Of a stretch of DNA of 64,000 nucleotides, positions 29,226 through 40,556 are shown piece by piece. This stretch comes from Clavaria fumosa (lineage: Eukaryota; Basidiomycota; Agaricomycetes; Agaricales; Clavariaceae): positions 930,001 through 994,000 of the forward strand of contig OX637796.1 in NCBI GenBank assembly GCA_951802425.1, written 5' to 3'. The notes under the pieces were generated by a model that saw only the letters and a program-made list of their open reading frames with translations, did no database searches and was not told the origin of the DNA. The stretch's first letter is position 1, and every line of letters begins with the position of its first letter. Made by a program: the position numbers and the translations under genes.

Positions 29226-31478
29226 ATGCCTGGAAAGCCATGGACAACCGATGAGCAAGCGAAGTTCCTTGCCGACTATTTGCCACAATACCTCGAGACG
29301 CAAGCTAGCGGATCGCTGTCGACTGTATTTTGGCCGCTCCTATATCGAGAATGGTTTCAAGTGTATCCAGAGAAAACCGCAGCGTTTCCAGGATGCGAGG
29401 AGTTGACAGAAGCTCAAGAGGGGCAGTTGAAGGTCAGATTGGACGAACGGCGCAAGGTGAGTGGAACAATGCATCATCATATATCACGAGAGTCAGTCGC
29501 ACATTTTGTAGATGTTGCGTACATGGTTCCGGTGGAGAGGGAAAAGAATGGTGCGCAAAAAAACCGGATCTGTCTTTGCAGCATCGATACCGAAAACACG
29601 CCAATTACAAGATACCGAGGTGTACTCCAAGCTGTTCTATGAGAGTAAGTTAAAGCAGATTGTTGAGGAAGAGATCGCGGGAAGGTCGCTTACTTGAACT
29701 GAAAAATTGGCTAAAATTGTAGAAGTAACAAAGAGGCAGTGGGCTGGAGAGCCTGATGAGGTGAAAATGGAAGTGAGGGCAAAGAAGGAGGAAATGCAGC
29801 GGGAACGCCAACCAGACCCCGACACCCCGCCTTCGGCTAAACAATACCAAGCTGCGATTGACGACCTAGGCTATGTCGCCAGCGCTTTTCTCAGCCATCT
29901 CAAACAGGCGACAAATTGGTCAGGATTCTTGGTAGTCGGTGGGCCTAAACCGGACCTTGGGGGAGACATCGCCCTCGCCTCGTACGTACCAGCCTAAATC
30001 GAATGTCTAGTCACCATCAATGTTTTTTCAGGTTCTTCTCAGACAACGACAGCAGTCAAACGTTCCAGACATTTCACCCTCAGTTTCAGAGTGGTGTGGT
30101 CATACTGTTCGGCGATTATCTGAAAACGATCTATGGTGATATTTCCACTGATTTAAATTTATTACAATTACACTTACGTTGAGGACTTCAGCTTCGAGCA
30201 GTGTTGCCCAATCGTCTCAAGCAGTCAACTCAAATCCACATTCATCATCGCATGGTACCATGCCTGTGGCCGGTAGCACACCTTTGAATGGCATCGTGGC
30301 TCGTTCTCTGCCCGTTAACCTTGATCCGCCGCACAACCCTGATCCACCGCCCAATACCATGCCTGTGGCCGGTAACGCACCTTTGAACGGCGTTGTGGCT
30401 CGTTCTCTGCCCGTCAACCCTCATCCGCCACTCAATACCATGCCTGTGGCCAGGAGCGCGCCTTTGAATGGCGTCGTGGCTCGTTCTCTGCTCGTAAACC
30501 CTGATCCACCGCCCAATACCATGCCTGTGGCCTGTAGCGCACCTTTGAACAGTGTCGTGGCTCGTTCTCTGCCCGTCAACCCTGATCTGCCGCTCAAGAT
30601 CGCTCCATCACACTTCTTGACTCTCAACACGACGAGTGGAGATCCATCATCCACCCTACTGCTTCCCACCCTCCCTGACGCAGCGGGTGTGGAGCCGCCG
30701 ACTGTACCTTCGCCGCCTTTGGATAAGGATCTAGATCCTGATTGGATGTCGCAACTTCCCAATAATTCACTCAGTACTTTTGACATGTCTTCTTGCGCAC
30801 TCTTTGGTGATGCATCCATATACATGTATCCTGATAATGCTACGCCAATGTCTAGCGGTGATGGATTGTCTATCTCAGCATCGTCCATCTTCCCTGCTCA
30901 CCTGGCCAGCGGTCATGCATCACTTATCTCGATGTCATCCATCTTCCCTGCTGACCAGGCCGGCAGCCATGCATCGTCTATCTCGGCATCACCCATCTTC
31001 CCTGATGACCAGGGTGGCGGTCATGCATCGTCTATCTCAGCATCGTCGATCTTCCCAGCTGGCCCTGCTGGCGGTTATTCATCACCTTTCACCACATCGC
31101 CTTTCACTTTCACAGCTTCGCATGCATGCCCACCTGTGCACGCAGACAGTGGCCGCATCACATTGCCTACAACTCTCAGTGATGCCACTACACCTGTGCC
31201 CGCACCCATTCTCCTTCCGATCGGCTCTGAAAACTCTTTGCGTCGTTCTACACGTCCTATCGTACTTACAGAAAAGGTCAAAAAGCACAAATCGACTGCC
31301 GGAACTGGAAAAGAGAATAAGGCACCGGGAGATGGATGGAAGAGAGGGGTGGAGAGTCAAGAATGTCAGGATGCCATTCAGGATGCGGATCGTGGTCAAG
31401 GCCGAGGTGGTCGGGGCAGAGGCAGTCGAAGCCAAGGACGAGGAGGAAATTCAAAAACTGCAAAGCGAGTACGCAGAG
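29226..31478 (+). pseudogene. KDZ-island companion gene 1, 3' end split by Copia
   Basis: Five exons: 29226-29456, 29512-29644, 29723-29981, 30032-30135 and from 30192, all with GT-AG introns that join in frame. The N-terminus (WTTDEQAKFLADYLPQYLE) and the start of exon 2 (LRTWFRWRGKRMVRKKTG) suggest a helix-turn-helix or homeodomain-like regulator, similar in plan to the gene at 53949. The fifth exon encodes four 27-aa Pro-rich repeats (MPVAG.APLNGVVARSL type), then about four 20-aa Ser/Ile repeats (ASSIFPA...GHASSIS). A basic tail (LRRSTRPIVL, GRGGRGRGSRSQGRGG) follows. Copia inserted at 31479; the last codons and stop now lie at 36553-36602. Confidence 0.7.
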
Positions 31479-31851
31479 TAATAATTATGATAACTTGGGG
31501 CAATGAGTGAGCACTAGAACCGATTGTTATAGGTGATAGGTAAGTACCTTGGGGCAATGAGTGAGCACTAGAACCGATGCTGCACCCAGATTTTGCCCCA
31601 TGGGTTAAGTACAGTCATGTAACTACTAGCAGTGCTTATGGTGTAACAAAAGCGAATCATAACTACAGTAAGAAGGGTCTAGTTGCTCTACAACCAGATC
31701 TCCTACACTACTGATACAAAGATACAGTCAGAGACCTTTGGTTGCACTGCAACCAAACATGTAAAGTATGTCAGATGATCTACACTGCATACTATGAGCC
31801 AAAACGACGAAGATAGGTAAGGAAACTAAGTAATAGAATAGAAATCCAACA
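31479..31851 (-). repeat. Copia 3' LTR
   Basis: 373 bp, 371 identical to the other LTR. Differences: C/T in CTACAACCAG and A/T in GATACAAAGATAC. Confidence 0.95.
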
Positions 31852-31858
31852 CTCCCCC

Positions 31859-34800
31859 TCAAGTGGCATGCAGTCCAAGCGAAGATACATGGCACTTGAT
31901 CTTTGCAATGGGTAAAGCCTTGGTGAGGATATCAGCAGTCATATCATTAGAAGGACAATAGACAAGGTGGATGGAACCATTTTCGAGCATGGAACGAATG
32001 AAATGGTAGCGAATGTCGATGTGCTTCGTCCTGGCATGGTAGTTGGCATTGGCAGCAAGTGAGATAGCTGCCTGGTTGTCACAGTGGAGAATCATCGGTT
32101 TGGGAAGGGGTAGGAAGACCTCACTAATGAATCTCTTCAACCAGATTGCCTCCTTCGCCGCATGGGTCGCTGCCACATACTCTGCTTCAGCTGTGGACAG
32201 GGTAACAAGCTCTTGCTTGCGAGAACTCCAAGAAATTGCTCCTCCATCCATGATGAATGCATACCCAGAAATCGCATGCCTATGCTCCTGAGAGGCACCA
32301 TCAGCATCGGTAAAACCTTCCATCTCTTTCTCAACTCCCCCATACACCAGAGATAGGTCTCTTGTGCCCAGAAGGTAGCGAAAGACACGTTTAGCTGCTT
32401 CCCAGTGAGGTTTGCCAGGGTTCTCCAAGTATTGGGAGAGTGTAGACACAGCAAAAGCAATGTCAGGTCGAGTCCCAACTGCCAGATACATGAGGGAACC
32501 AATGGCTTCGCGATATGGCACTTTCTTCATGTAAGAAATGTCATCAGGGGTTGTGGGACAGTGAGACCTTGACAATGAAACATGGGGGTCAAACGGAAGA
32601 AATAGCGGTTGGGCCTCGGCAAGATTGAAACGGGAGAGTATAGAGTCGATATACTTTCGCTGGGAAAGGGAAATGGTGTGTTCCAATCGATTTCTGGTGA
32701 CCTGGATCCCTAGTAACCAGTGTATGGGCCCTAGGTCAGTGATTCCAAACTGTTCACCAATGCGCTGCTTGTAGTCATCCAAGATCATGGCAGACGTGCC
32801 AATAATGGTGCAGTCATCGACATGGATCGCCAGAACAACTGAGTGATGAGCATGGTGAATGTAGAAGACTCCAAAGTCAGACTCAGCGCGTTGAAACCCC
32901 AAACCAACTAATGTGGCAACCAATGTTTCATACCACTTCCAACCAGCCTGTTTCAGCCCATAGATGGTCCTGTGAAGCTTGGCAACCATTCCTTCGCCCT
33001 TCTCATACCCTGGAGGCTGGTCCATGTACAATTCCTCACCCTCCTCCAGTCTCCCATTCAAAAATGCACTGTTGAAGTCAAAAACATCGATAGGCCAATC
33101 CCTTCGTGCTGCCATGGCTAGGAGTATGCGGAAACTCGAAAGCTTGGCAACTGGAGCAAATGTCTCAGTATAATCGACTCCATGGATCTGGGTGAAGCCT
33201 CTGGCGACGAGTCGAGCTTTATACTTGATAACCTCACCTGTAGGACCATATTTAATGACAAAGACCCACTTGCTGCTGATAATATTCTTGTCAGGTGGTC
33301 GTTTGACAAGGGTCCAAGTCTTCGCAGCCTCCAATGCCTTCAACTCCTTCAGGATAGCCTCCTCCCACCTTGGCCAGTCATCTCGTCGCTTGGCCTGGTG
33401 TAAGGTGAGTGGGTCAGGTCCTTCAATAACACCTGAAATCATCGCAAAATCTGTTCCTTCCATTTCCACAGTCTGCACACATTCTCCAAAAGCCCCCATC
33501 ATTTCTGGAGTCTGTACTCCATGTGGAATCGATGTGCCAACCTGCTTTCCACTCCTATAGTGTCCCTTGGTGGTTCCTTCACCAGACTGGAGTCGTTGGA
33601 CATATTCAGATGGTTTAATCGTTCGTTTGGGCCTTGGTTCAGTGGGGATATGGATTGGAGTGTCGATAGGGGTGCTGGCCGGCTGATCGATGACTGTAGT
33701 ATCGTCCTGTCTCTCCCCCTCGATCAGTGGGCCTGGAATAGTGATTTCAATAGCACCAAATTTGACATCTCGTTCCACAGACACTTTTCGCTGTCCTGGC
33801 CAATAGATTCTGTGAGCATGAGTACTCTCTGCATCAAAACCAACCCAATTCCCAAGGTTTGCCCTTCCCTCTAGCTTCGTTCCATCTCTATCATGAACCC
33901 AGACTTGACATCCCCACTCTGGAAGGTTCCCAAGGTCGGGTTTCTTCCCATAGAGGGCTTCAAATGGTGTTCTGCCAAGAACTCGAGTGTAGGAGCGATT
34001 CTTCAACCATACCGCATGTGTAATGGCTTCTCCCCACAGGTATTTCGGCAGCTGGCTCTGGTGAAGAAGGGCTCGTCCTTTCTCAAGAAGCCGACGGTTA
34101 ACGTGTTCAGCGATTCCATTGTGTTCTGGGGTGTCATGAGTGGTAAGCCTTCGCTCAGTACCATGAATTTTCAAGTGATTGGAAAATTCTATACTCAAAT
34201 ACTCTCCACCTCGGTCAGATCGCAGCCTCTTTATCCCCACACCATGCTGAGTCTTTGCCCATGCTTCAAACTCCTTGTAGGACACAAAAGTCTCGTCCTT
34301 GGTTCGCTGGAGCTTCAGGTGAAGCCATCGGGTGCAATCATCGATGAAGGAGCAGTAGTAGGATCGTCCATTCAAGGTTTGGACTGGTGAGGGGCCCCAA
34401 AGGTCAGAATGGATCTCTTCTCCAAATCTCTTCGCCTGAGGGTCGTACCGCACTTTCTGAATAGGCTTCCTCATCATCTTTGCATACTCACATGATGCAC
34501 AAGATGTCAGCTCTCCAGAATCGTCCAATTCTATCCCTGTCACCATCCCTTCCTTCACCATCTTCTTGATTGTCTCAGGTGCGATGTGAGCCAATTTTCG
34601 ATGAAGATCTGCTAATGAGGTCAATTCCACCTTCGCAGCTACTTCCCCATGGTCAACACGATATAGGCCATTCGAACTGACGAAGATTTCTCCCAAACGC
34701 CTTTGATTCTGGTCAAAGATTCTGCAGGAATTGCCATGGAACCAAATTCCATAGCCAGAAGCGGTGAGTTTACTGATGGAGATGATGGTGACACCCATAT

Positions 34801-36106
34801 CAGGAGCATAGAGGACATCCTTCAGCAGGAAAGTGGTCGAGGATTTGCCATTTGGGACAGTAACCTCCATATCTCCCTTTCCTACAGCCTGGAAGGTTCG
34901 TTTATCTGCTGCTGTGATAGGGTGAGTCTCAATTGATGAATAATTGGTTAGACGTGGTCTGAAGGGTGTCATATGGCGAGAGGCACCAGAGTCATACAGT
35001 TCAACATCCATTCCTCCCTCTGACCCAATCCCTGCAGCCATAGCATCGTCCAAAACAGGTTCCTCAGTTTGGGCTACCTGTAGATCATTCCCAGAAAGGA
35101 AGGAAGTGTTGCCAAGGCTAGGAGACACATCATCGAAGTCAGTGTGCATGAACCAGAGGTCGTCTTCGTCAAGGTAGTCCTGGGCTATTCGTCCCATATT
35201 GCTGTTGACCATATCTTTGTCCACAGCAATCCAAACTCCTTCATCATCGTCATAGGGTGCCTCTGTGCTCGCCACATTCGCCTGGTCCTTCCCTGGCCTC
35301 CTAGTAGGTCCTTGACCTTCCCTTCCACCACCCTTCGCATAGCAGAATCGTTTAATGTGACCCTTCATATTGCAATTGAAGCATCTGCGCTCAGACTGTC
35401 CAGTTCTGCCTCCCTTTGAGAAACTGGTTGTAAATGCGACATCTCGATCATCCTTCTTGGGTTTGGATCGATTCTTGACCAAACGGCGGTCATATTCATC
35501 AATAGCAATGTGCATAATCGTCTCGGGGGATATCTCTCTCTTCTCCAGGGCCATTGTGGTCGTCATGGAGGTGATAATCGGGTCATATGAGCCAGGAAGT
35601 GAGCCAAGGAGGATCATCGCATATTCATCATCTGTGAGAGTCATTCCCATCGATGATAGTCGTTCAAACATGTCAGAAAGTTTGTCGAAATGGGCTCGGA
35701 CATCACCAGACTCCCCACATCGTTCGTCCTGAAGTTTCCTTCGAAGATCCACGGCAACCATTCGAGATCTGGTCTGGAATATCGCAGTAATACCTTCCCA
35801 GATATCCTTTGCCTGCGTCTTTCCCTTTATACGATTGAAGATGGAATCGGGTACAGTGCTCGCAATGCACTGTTTAACAGTGGCCTGGGCCATTCTCCAT
35901 TTCTCCAATCGTCCTTCATAAGCTTCTAAGGTCTGTGGGTCACTTGGTTCGTCTGGCTGTGCTGGCTGAGCAGGGGTTCCTTCTAGGTGATTCAGGATGC
36001 CTCTAGCATCCAATGCCCATCGTAATCGGTCCCTATAGGTAACCCAGTTGCTCCCATCAGCAGATAGCTTTGGAACCTTCAAGAAATCATTGGTTGGTTT
36101 CGTCAT
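31859..36106 (-). CDS. Copia Gag-Pol polyprotein
   Basis: Single intact ORF of 1415 aa. Order: Gag (about 1-230), zinc knuckle CFNCNMKGHIKRFC (about 245), protease with the active site DSGASRHM (about 370), GAG-pre-integrase region, integrase core (IHSDLWGPSP, DDCTRWLHLK, SDRGGEYLS...HGTERRLTTHDTPEHNGIAE), reverse transcriptase (SKWVFVIKY, DFNSAFLNGRLEE, AIHVDDCTII), RNase H (ADGASQEHRHAISGY, STAEAEYVA, HCDNQAAISLA). Integrase before reverse transcriptase defines Ty1/Copia. No frameshift separates gag and pol. Confidence 0.98.
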   Translation of the reverse strand: MTKPTNDFLKVPKLSADGSNWVTYRDRLRWALDARGILNHLEGTPAQPAQPDEPSDPQTLEAYEGRLEKWRMAQATVKQCIASTVPDSIFNRIKGKTQAKDIWEGITAIFQTRSRMVAVDLRRKLQDERCGESGDVRAHFDKLSDMFERLSSMGMTLTDDEYAMILLGSLPGSYDPIITSMTTTMALEKREISPETIMHIAIDEYDRRLVKNRSKPKKDDRDVAFTTSFSKGGRTGQSERRCFNCNMKGHIKRFCYAKGGGREGQGPTRRPGKDQANVASTEAPYDDDEGVWIAVDKDMVNSNMGRIAQDYLDEDDLWFMHTDFDDVSPSLGNTSFLSGNDLQVAQTEEPVLDDAMAAGIGSEGGMDVELYDSGASRHMTPFRPRLTNYSSIETHPITAADKRTFQAVGKGDMEVTVPNGKSSTTFLLKDVLYAPDMGVTIISISKLTASGYGIWFHGNSCRIFDQNQRRLGEIFVSSNGLYRVDHGEVAAKVELTSLADLHRKLAHIAPETIKKMVKEGMVTGIELDDSGELTSCASCEYAKMMRKPIQKVRYDPQAKRFGEEIHSDLWGPSPVQTLNGRSYYCSFIDDCTRWLHLKLQRTKDETFVSYKEFEAWAKTQHGVGIKRLRSDRGGEYLSIEFSNHLKIHGTERRLTTHDTPEHNGIAEHVNRRLLEKGRALLHQSQLPKYLWGEAITHAVWLKNRSYTRVLGRTPFEALYGKKPDLGNLPEWGCQVWVHDRDGTKLEGRANLGNWVGFDAESTHAHRIYWPGQRKVSVERDVKFGAIEITIPGPLIEGERQDDTTVIDQPASTPIDTPIHIPTEPRPKRTIKPSEYVQRLQSGEGTTKGHYRSGKQVGTSIPHGVQTPEMMGAFGECVQTVEMEGTDFAMISGVIEGPDPLTLHQAKRRDDWPRWEEAILKELKALEAAKTWTLVKRPPDKNIISSKWVFVIKYGPTGEVIKYKARLVARGFTQIHGVDYTETFAPVAKLSSFRILLAMAARRDWPIDVFDFNSAFLNGRLEEGEELYMDQPPGYEKGEGMVAKLHRTIYGLKQAGWKWYETLVATLVGLGFQRAESDFGVFYIHHAHHSVVLAIHVDDCTIIGTSAMILDDYKQRIGEQFGITDLGPIHWLLGIQVTRNRLEHTISLSQRKYIDSILSRFNLAEAQPLFLPFDPHVSLSRSHCPTTPDDISYMKKVPYREAIGSLMYLAVGTRPDIAFAVSTLSQYLENPGKPHWEAAKRVFRYLLGTRDLSLVYGGVEKEMEGFTDADGASQEHRHAISGYAFIMDGGAISWSSRKQELVTLSTAEAEYVAATHAAKEAIWLKRFISEVFLPLPKPMILHCDNQAAISLAANANYHARTKHIDIRYHFIRSMLENGSIHLVYCPSNDMTADILTKALPIAKIKCHVSSLGLHAT

Positions 36107-36174
36107 TGCAAGAAAAGCGAAGTTGGATAGTCAATTGATGTGTTTATAAGTCCCTAGGTCCGGGTCTCATAATC

Positions 36175-36547
36175 TAATAATTATGATAACTTGGGGCAAT
36201 GAGTGAGCACTAGAACCGATTGTTATAGGTGATAGGTAAGTACCTTGGGGCAATGAGTGAGCACTAGAACCGATGCTGCACCCAGATTTTGCCCCATGGG
36301 TTAAGTACAGTCATGTAACTACTAGCAGTGCTTATGGTGTAACAAAAGCGAATCATAACTACAGTAAGAAGGGTCTAGTTGCTCTACAATCAGATCTCCT
36401 ACACTACTGATACATAGATACAGTCAGAGACCTTTGGTTGCACTGCAACCAAACATGTAAAGTATGTCAGATGATCTACACTGCATACTATGAGCCAAAA
36501 CGACGAAGATAGGTAAGGAAACTAAGTAATAGAATAGAAATCCAACA
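36175..36547 (-). repeat. Copia 5' LTR
   Basis: 373 bp. Presumed promoter LTR for the minus-strand polyprotein. Confidence 0.95.
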
Positions 36548-36602
36548 CAGAGAGTCTCCAGGGCTTGGCACCGTTAGCGCAGCCATCCCGGAGTGTGGTT
36601 GA

Positions 36603-37284
36603 CATTTCTTGCTAGTCGTACCGCTGATATATACGTTTCTTGCAATCTTGACAAACAATACAATATATTTGGTCATGGCGAAGGACAGGTAGGACTACAG
36701 GTAGGACTACATAACGGCAGCAGTGGGAAGGGCGAGACGGGTGATGCATGATGGTGGGGATGGTAGGGATGAGCAACATGTGACGGCGGTGCAGCGTGAT
36801 GTGTGTGCGGGAACAACAACGAGTGGGTAATGCATGATGGCACGGGGATGCACTGCAAGACCAAAACCTGGTGAAAATCACCATATGAAACACCCTGAGA
36901 AGTGGTGAATAGCAATGGTTTCCTAGGTGAAAATCACCAGGACTTGTTGATAATCACATCTTTATTGGGTACATGAAACGGGTGATTTTTGCCACTTATA
37001 TGACCGAATTCACCCGCTGTTCTCTGGGTGATTATTCCCACAGTACAGGTGTCTTTTAAGCTGATTTCTAATGGTGAATTTCACTATATCATAAGTGCAT
37101 TTTAAGCTGATCTAATGGGTTAATTTCACAATAGTTTTTGGGTCATCTCAACCATAATCTGAGGTGCTTTTCACTATCTTTGTACCAGTCAAAAGCTGGA
37201 AAACAGGTGATTATTAGCCATGAAACTGGGGCTCTGTCAGGCTATTTTCCCCATTTTAGACAGAGTATATTAACCATAAAGCAG
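36603..37284. other. Satellite remnant and GGTGATTTT repeat, no gene
   Basis: 36720-36860 is a short copy of the GGGTGATGCATGA satellite. 36860-37280 contains many GGTGA/TCACC inverted motifs (TGGTGAAAATCACC, GGGTGATTTTTGCC), as does 45260-45350 beside the right satellite array. This looks like a non-autonomous element that travels with the satellite. Confidence 0.55.
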
Positions 37285-37497
37285 GGGTCAATTGCACTGA
37301 ATACAGGTGGGTAATTTGTGAAATAAAATTTGGGTCAATTGCACTGGATACAGGTAGGTAATTTGTGAAATGAAATTTGGGTCAATTGCACTGAGTACAG
37401 GTAGGTAATTTGTGAAATGAAATTTGGGTCAATTGCACTGAGTACAGGTAGGTAATTTGTGAAATGAAATTTGGGTCATTTACGTTGAATACAGGTA
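37285..37497. repeat. 47-bp tandem repeat, 4.5 copies
   Basis: GGGTCAATTGCACTGA...GGTAATTTGTGAAATGAAATTT starts at 37285, 37332, 37379, 37426 and 37473 (last copy partial). Copies 3 and 4 are almost identical. Confidence 0.95.
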
Positions 37498-37679
37498 ATC
37501 TGAGCAATAAACCTAAGGGAGGTCAATGCAGGGCATTTGCCTGAATGATGCTACACGGCAAAAGGAAGAGATAAGGTGAACTCAGAGGGGAGAGTCTGTT
37601 GGGTGAGCATTTGCGGGCGCTCGGTTCGAGCGGGGAGTACGGTCAACATGCACGAGAGCTACGATGCTACTTTTGGTAT

Positions 37680-38855
37680 GGATGTGAACACATTGCCCAA
37701 CGCATCTGAGAACACGCACCTGTAGACGCGCGGCTGGGCCACTGTTGCTAAATGACCGTGAGCGGCAAACCCCAGATGAACAAGAAGTCGGACGAAACAC
37801 ACCTGCCAGCATGAAGTATATCCACCGATCTGACACCGAAAAACATGTTTGCGCCAGCCACCTCGGACTTGACTTCGACCAGATATGTCGTGTCGCGGTC
37901 TAGGCTGCTCCGCCAGAAGAGTACTTCATCCGCGTCGACCCATGTCGAGTGCGGGTCGAGAAGCCGCACCACGTAGGAAGAACACGGACGTCTGCCTGAG
38001 GGTAAATAAGAGAGACGAGCCCTGCGAACGCTTGCCGCCTGCGGTGGTCATCTCGGGCCTGAGCACCAGCGGTGTCATCCCATTGTGGACTGTTAGTGAA
38101 GAAACACATCGTTCGGATTTCTAGAGTATGCAGGCGCGCAGAGGACAGAGACTTACTGTACATTGGCGGGCCAAGCTGCCAGGGATTTCCTGGCGGATTG
38201 TTATATTGGAAGAACGGGTTGGGCCTAATTGTTCTGTCCATGAGGACAGCGTTCACCGTGCATTACACAGGAGAAATCCTGGTGGCAAGCTCTGCATGAG
38301 CAAAGACATAGAGCGACCTCGGGAAACGAACCCTGGCAGGCCCAGTCCGATTGTGACGATAGCCCCCCGTACGGCGACCTCCACCGGCTTCACGACGGTT
38401 AGCCCAACTTGGTGATCTCTGTACGGAAGACCAGTGATGCTCGCCAACAGACCCCCACCGCTGCCAGGGGCGCGCTTGTGGCTGTCAACCGTGGCGTCGT
38501 ATGCGCCAGGGGCTTGGGCTGTGCCAAGGAGGTACACGGCTGTGCCCGTGAAATTGAGCAGCAAGCGGGCACCGGGCATCGTCGTGCGGTGTGAGCTGGA
38601 GCCTGCAGCGGTCGGATCGATTTGTTTCGGGATGATGGGGCCCGAGTAGGAGATATTCCAGCCTTGGGAGAGTGGGCCATCGCGAGTGGGTGAGTATTGG
38701 ATAGTTGGAGTCTGGTCAGAAAGGGTGACGTTGTATGGTGCTAGTGAGGACATAAATGAGTAGGGAAAGGAGGTTTCTCTATAGTAAAAAGGTAAACGAA
38801 CTGGGCCGGCAACGGGGCCGACGACGAGCTGGCGGCTGAGCACTGAGCCGGACAA
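37680..38855 (-). CDS. Secreted or membrane-anchored beta-sandwich-like protein, partial model
   Basis: The first part reads YNVTLSDQTPTIQYSP, QGWNISYSG, SSSHRTTMPGARLLLNFTG, then TAVYLLGTAQAPGAYDATVD. This is the arrangement of the common Agaricomycete surface proteins that have a P.I.Y.....W......HRT...GA...F.FTG...YG core. Downstream pieces in other frames (QYNNPPGNPWQLGPPMY; RLLDPHSTWVDADEVLFW, then VKSEVAGANMFFGVRSVDIL) are joined by introns such as GTAAGT...CTAACAG near 38090-38155. N-glycosylation sites are present. Exact exon ends were not resolved, so the model is approximate. It looks like an ordinary host gene. Confidence 0.5.
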
Positions 38856-39692
38856 AGTACAATATTATGATCGCTCCACTGCTCCCAGGAGTACGCCAAG
38901 ATGGGCTCCAAAAATGAAGAGGATTTCGGTCGATAAAATACGGCACCAGGGACGTGCCTCGACGTACGTACAGCTGACAGAGCTCACCCGAAGGTCGAAT
39001 TGAGAAGTTTGAGCAAATCCTCCCTGTTCGCATCCCGCTCATGGTCTTCTTTCTTCTTGCGCACCTTGAGCTTGATCTGTGAGAGTCATCGTCGACTCTC
39101 AGTGCTTCAAAATTACGAAGGAAATGTAAGGACATTGACACAGCATGGTAAAAATTGGGTGCTGGGGCGGGCAATAGGATCTGGTGAGTGTTTTGTCATA
39201 GCGAGTAACCGATGGCGTACAATATCAGAGTCCGCCCACGAAGAGCCATGTTCAGCAAGGTCATGAGGAGGAAGGAGGGCGGGCGGAGAATGTCAATTCC
39301 GTCGGCCAACTGCTACAATATCCACCTGCCATGAGAAAACCACTCAACCCGATACAGACAAACCGCTAACTGCCAATGTCTTGGATGCGGTACATAAATA
39401 AAGCCACGTGCGTTCGCGCAACGAGGTGCCACGTGCGGCCGCGCAACGAGGTGACATAAGGAGTGAAGAAACAAAGCAACAAAGCGAGAAAGTGAGATGA
39501 CAAAGCGACGGAAATGAAGCATCAAAGCAAAGCGAGAAAGGGAAGCAATAAAGCGACAAAATAGCGGCAAGGCAAGAAAGTGAAACAACAAAGCGAGAAA
39601 GCGAGAAAGCGTAGGCTAGAATATAAGCTAGGAACAGATCAGTTCCATTTCTTCTTCGGAACACAACAGACAACCCCAACACTCACCAGGAG
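38856..39692. other. Intergenic region with AAAGCGAGAAAG repeats
   Basis: 39460-39620 holds imperfect repeats of ACAAAGCGAGAAAG. GCTAGAATATAAGCTAGG near 39613 may be the TATA region of the gene starting at 39693. Confidence 0.45.
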
Positions 39693-40155
39693 ATGCCCGC
39701 CTTGACGCCAACGGCCCAGCTCCCCCACACGACATTCAATGACGAGCTTCCCCCACTGGTTACTGCCCCATTGATTAACAACACACGCGAGTCAGCCGGC
39801 GCATATCGACGCCTCCGAAGTGTTGTGAGCAAACTGTGTAAAGCAAACACTCTAAGCATGCTTAGTATTTCATGAGGTCATGGGAATATACGCACAGAGG
39901 GAAGTAAACGATGCGTATAAGCGATACCAGTCTCTTCACATCACCGCACGTTCTGCCGAGCTACGATACCGTCATGCACTTCGTATGGCCTACCACTATC
40001 GGAAGCTGATGGTTGACATAAAACACGACATACGTTGGGCTCATCAGCAGGGGTGCACACTGCAGCAAATAGCTCGACATGGGATGCTTACCGGAGAGAT
40101 GTGCCTCCCCGTAGAAGAGGCGTACGTGAATCCAGTATCCTCTGAACGTTCATGA
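39693..40155 (+). CDS. Small two-exon hypothetical protein, 129 aa
   Basis: Exons 39693-39824 and 39898-40155, joined in frame over a 73-nt intron (GTGAGC...GCACAG, branch-like CTAAG inside). A possible TATA lies about 75 bp upstream and a pyrimidine-rich leader precedes the ATG. The N-terminus is Pro/Thr-rich. Residues about 35-100 are a charged helix (AYRRLRSVREVNDAYKRYQS, AELRYRHALRMAYHYRKLM) that could form a coiled coil. No family was recognised. Because it is compact and open it is probably a real gene. Confidence 0.55.
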
Positions 40156-40556
40156 GGCTACATTCTTCGCAATACAGGGAACACAATGTGGAGTCATGGA
40201 GAGGGCCATTCGCCAACCACTAACTGCGAGTGCTGGTACAAAGTGTAAGTGAGCACTGCTGTGTAATGCCTGCCCGAAACTCAAATACTGCCAGTGCTCA
40301 CCACAATCATTGCCCATGTCCCTGCCGCTAGGGTTTGTACAGCGGATATGCGTGTATTGTATGATTGAAGCGGCCGAAACGGCACAATAATTTATGCGCC
40401 TGTTCGAGACTTTCAAGACTAGAGGCGTAACGGCGGTGCAGTGGCGAATGCTAGTAATTTATGCGCCAGTTTGAGATGTCAGCAGTCGAAAAGGATGTAA
40501 GACAAACCTTCATCGCCTGTCCCCAACATCAGAGTCGTCCGCAAGTCACCTACGCC
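40156..40556. other. No gene seen
   Basis: 3' flank of the 129-aa gene. Only short open frames. Confidence 0.5.

Larger units (their letters stand above)
31479..36547 (-). mobile_element. Copia LTR retrotransposon, complete and young
   Basis: LTRs of 373 bp at 31479-31851 and 36175-36547 differ at only two positions. Target duplication CAGAG lies at 31474-31478 and 36548-36552. A polypurine tract (TTGAGGGGGAG, minus strand) abuts the 3' LTR at 31852-31862. On the minus strand the LTR begins TGTTGG and ends ATTATTA. Each LTR carries an internal 28-bp direct duplication (GGGGCAATGAGTGAGCACTA...). One intact polyprotein. It disrupts companion gene 1. Confidence 0.97.
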
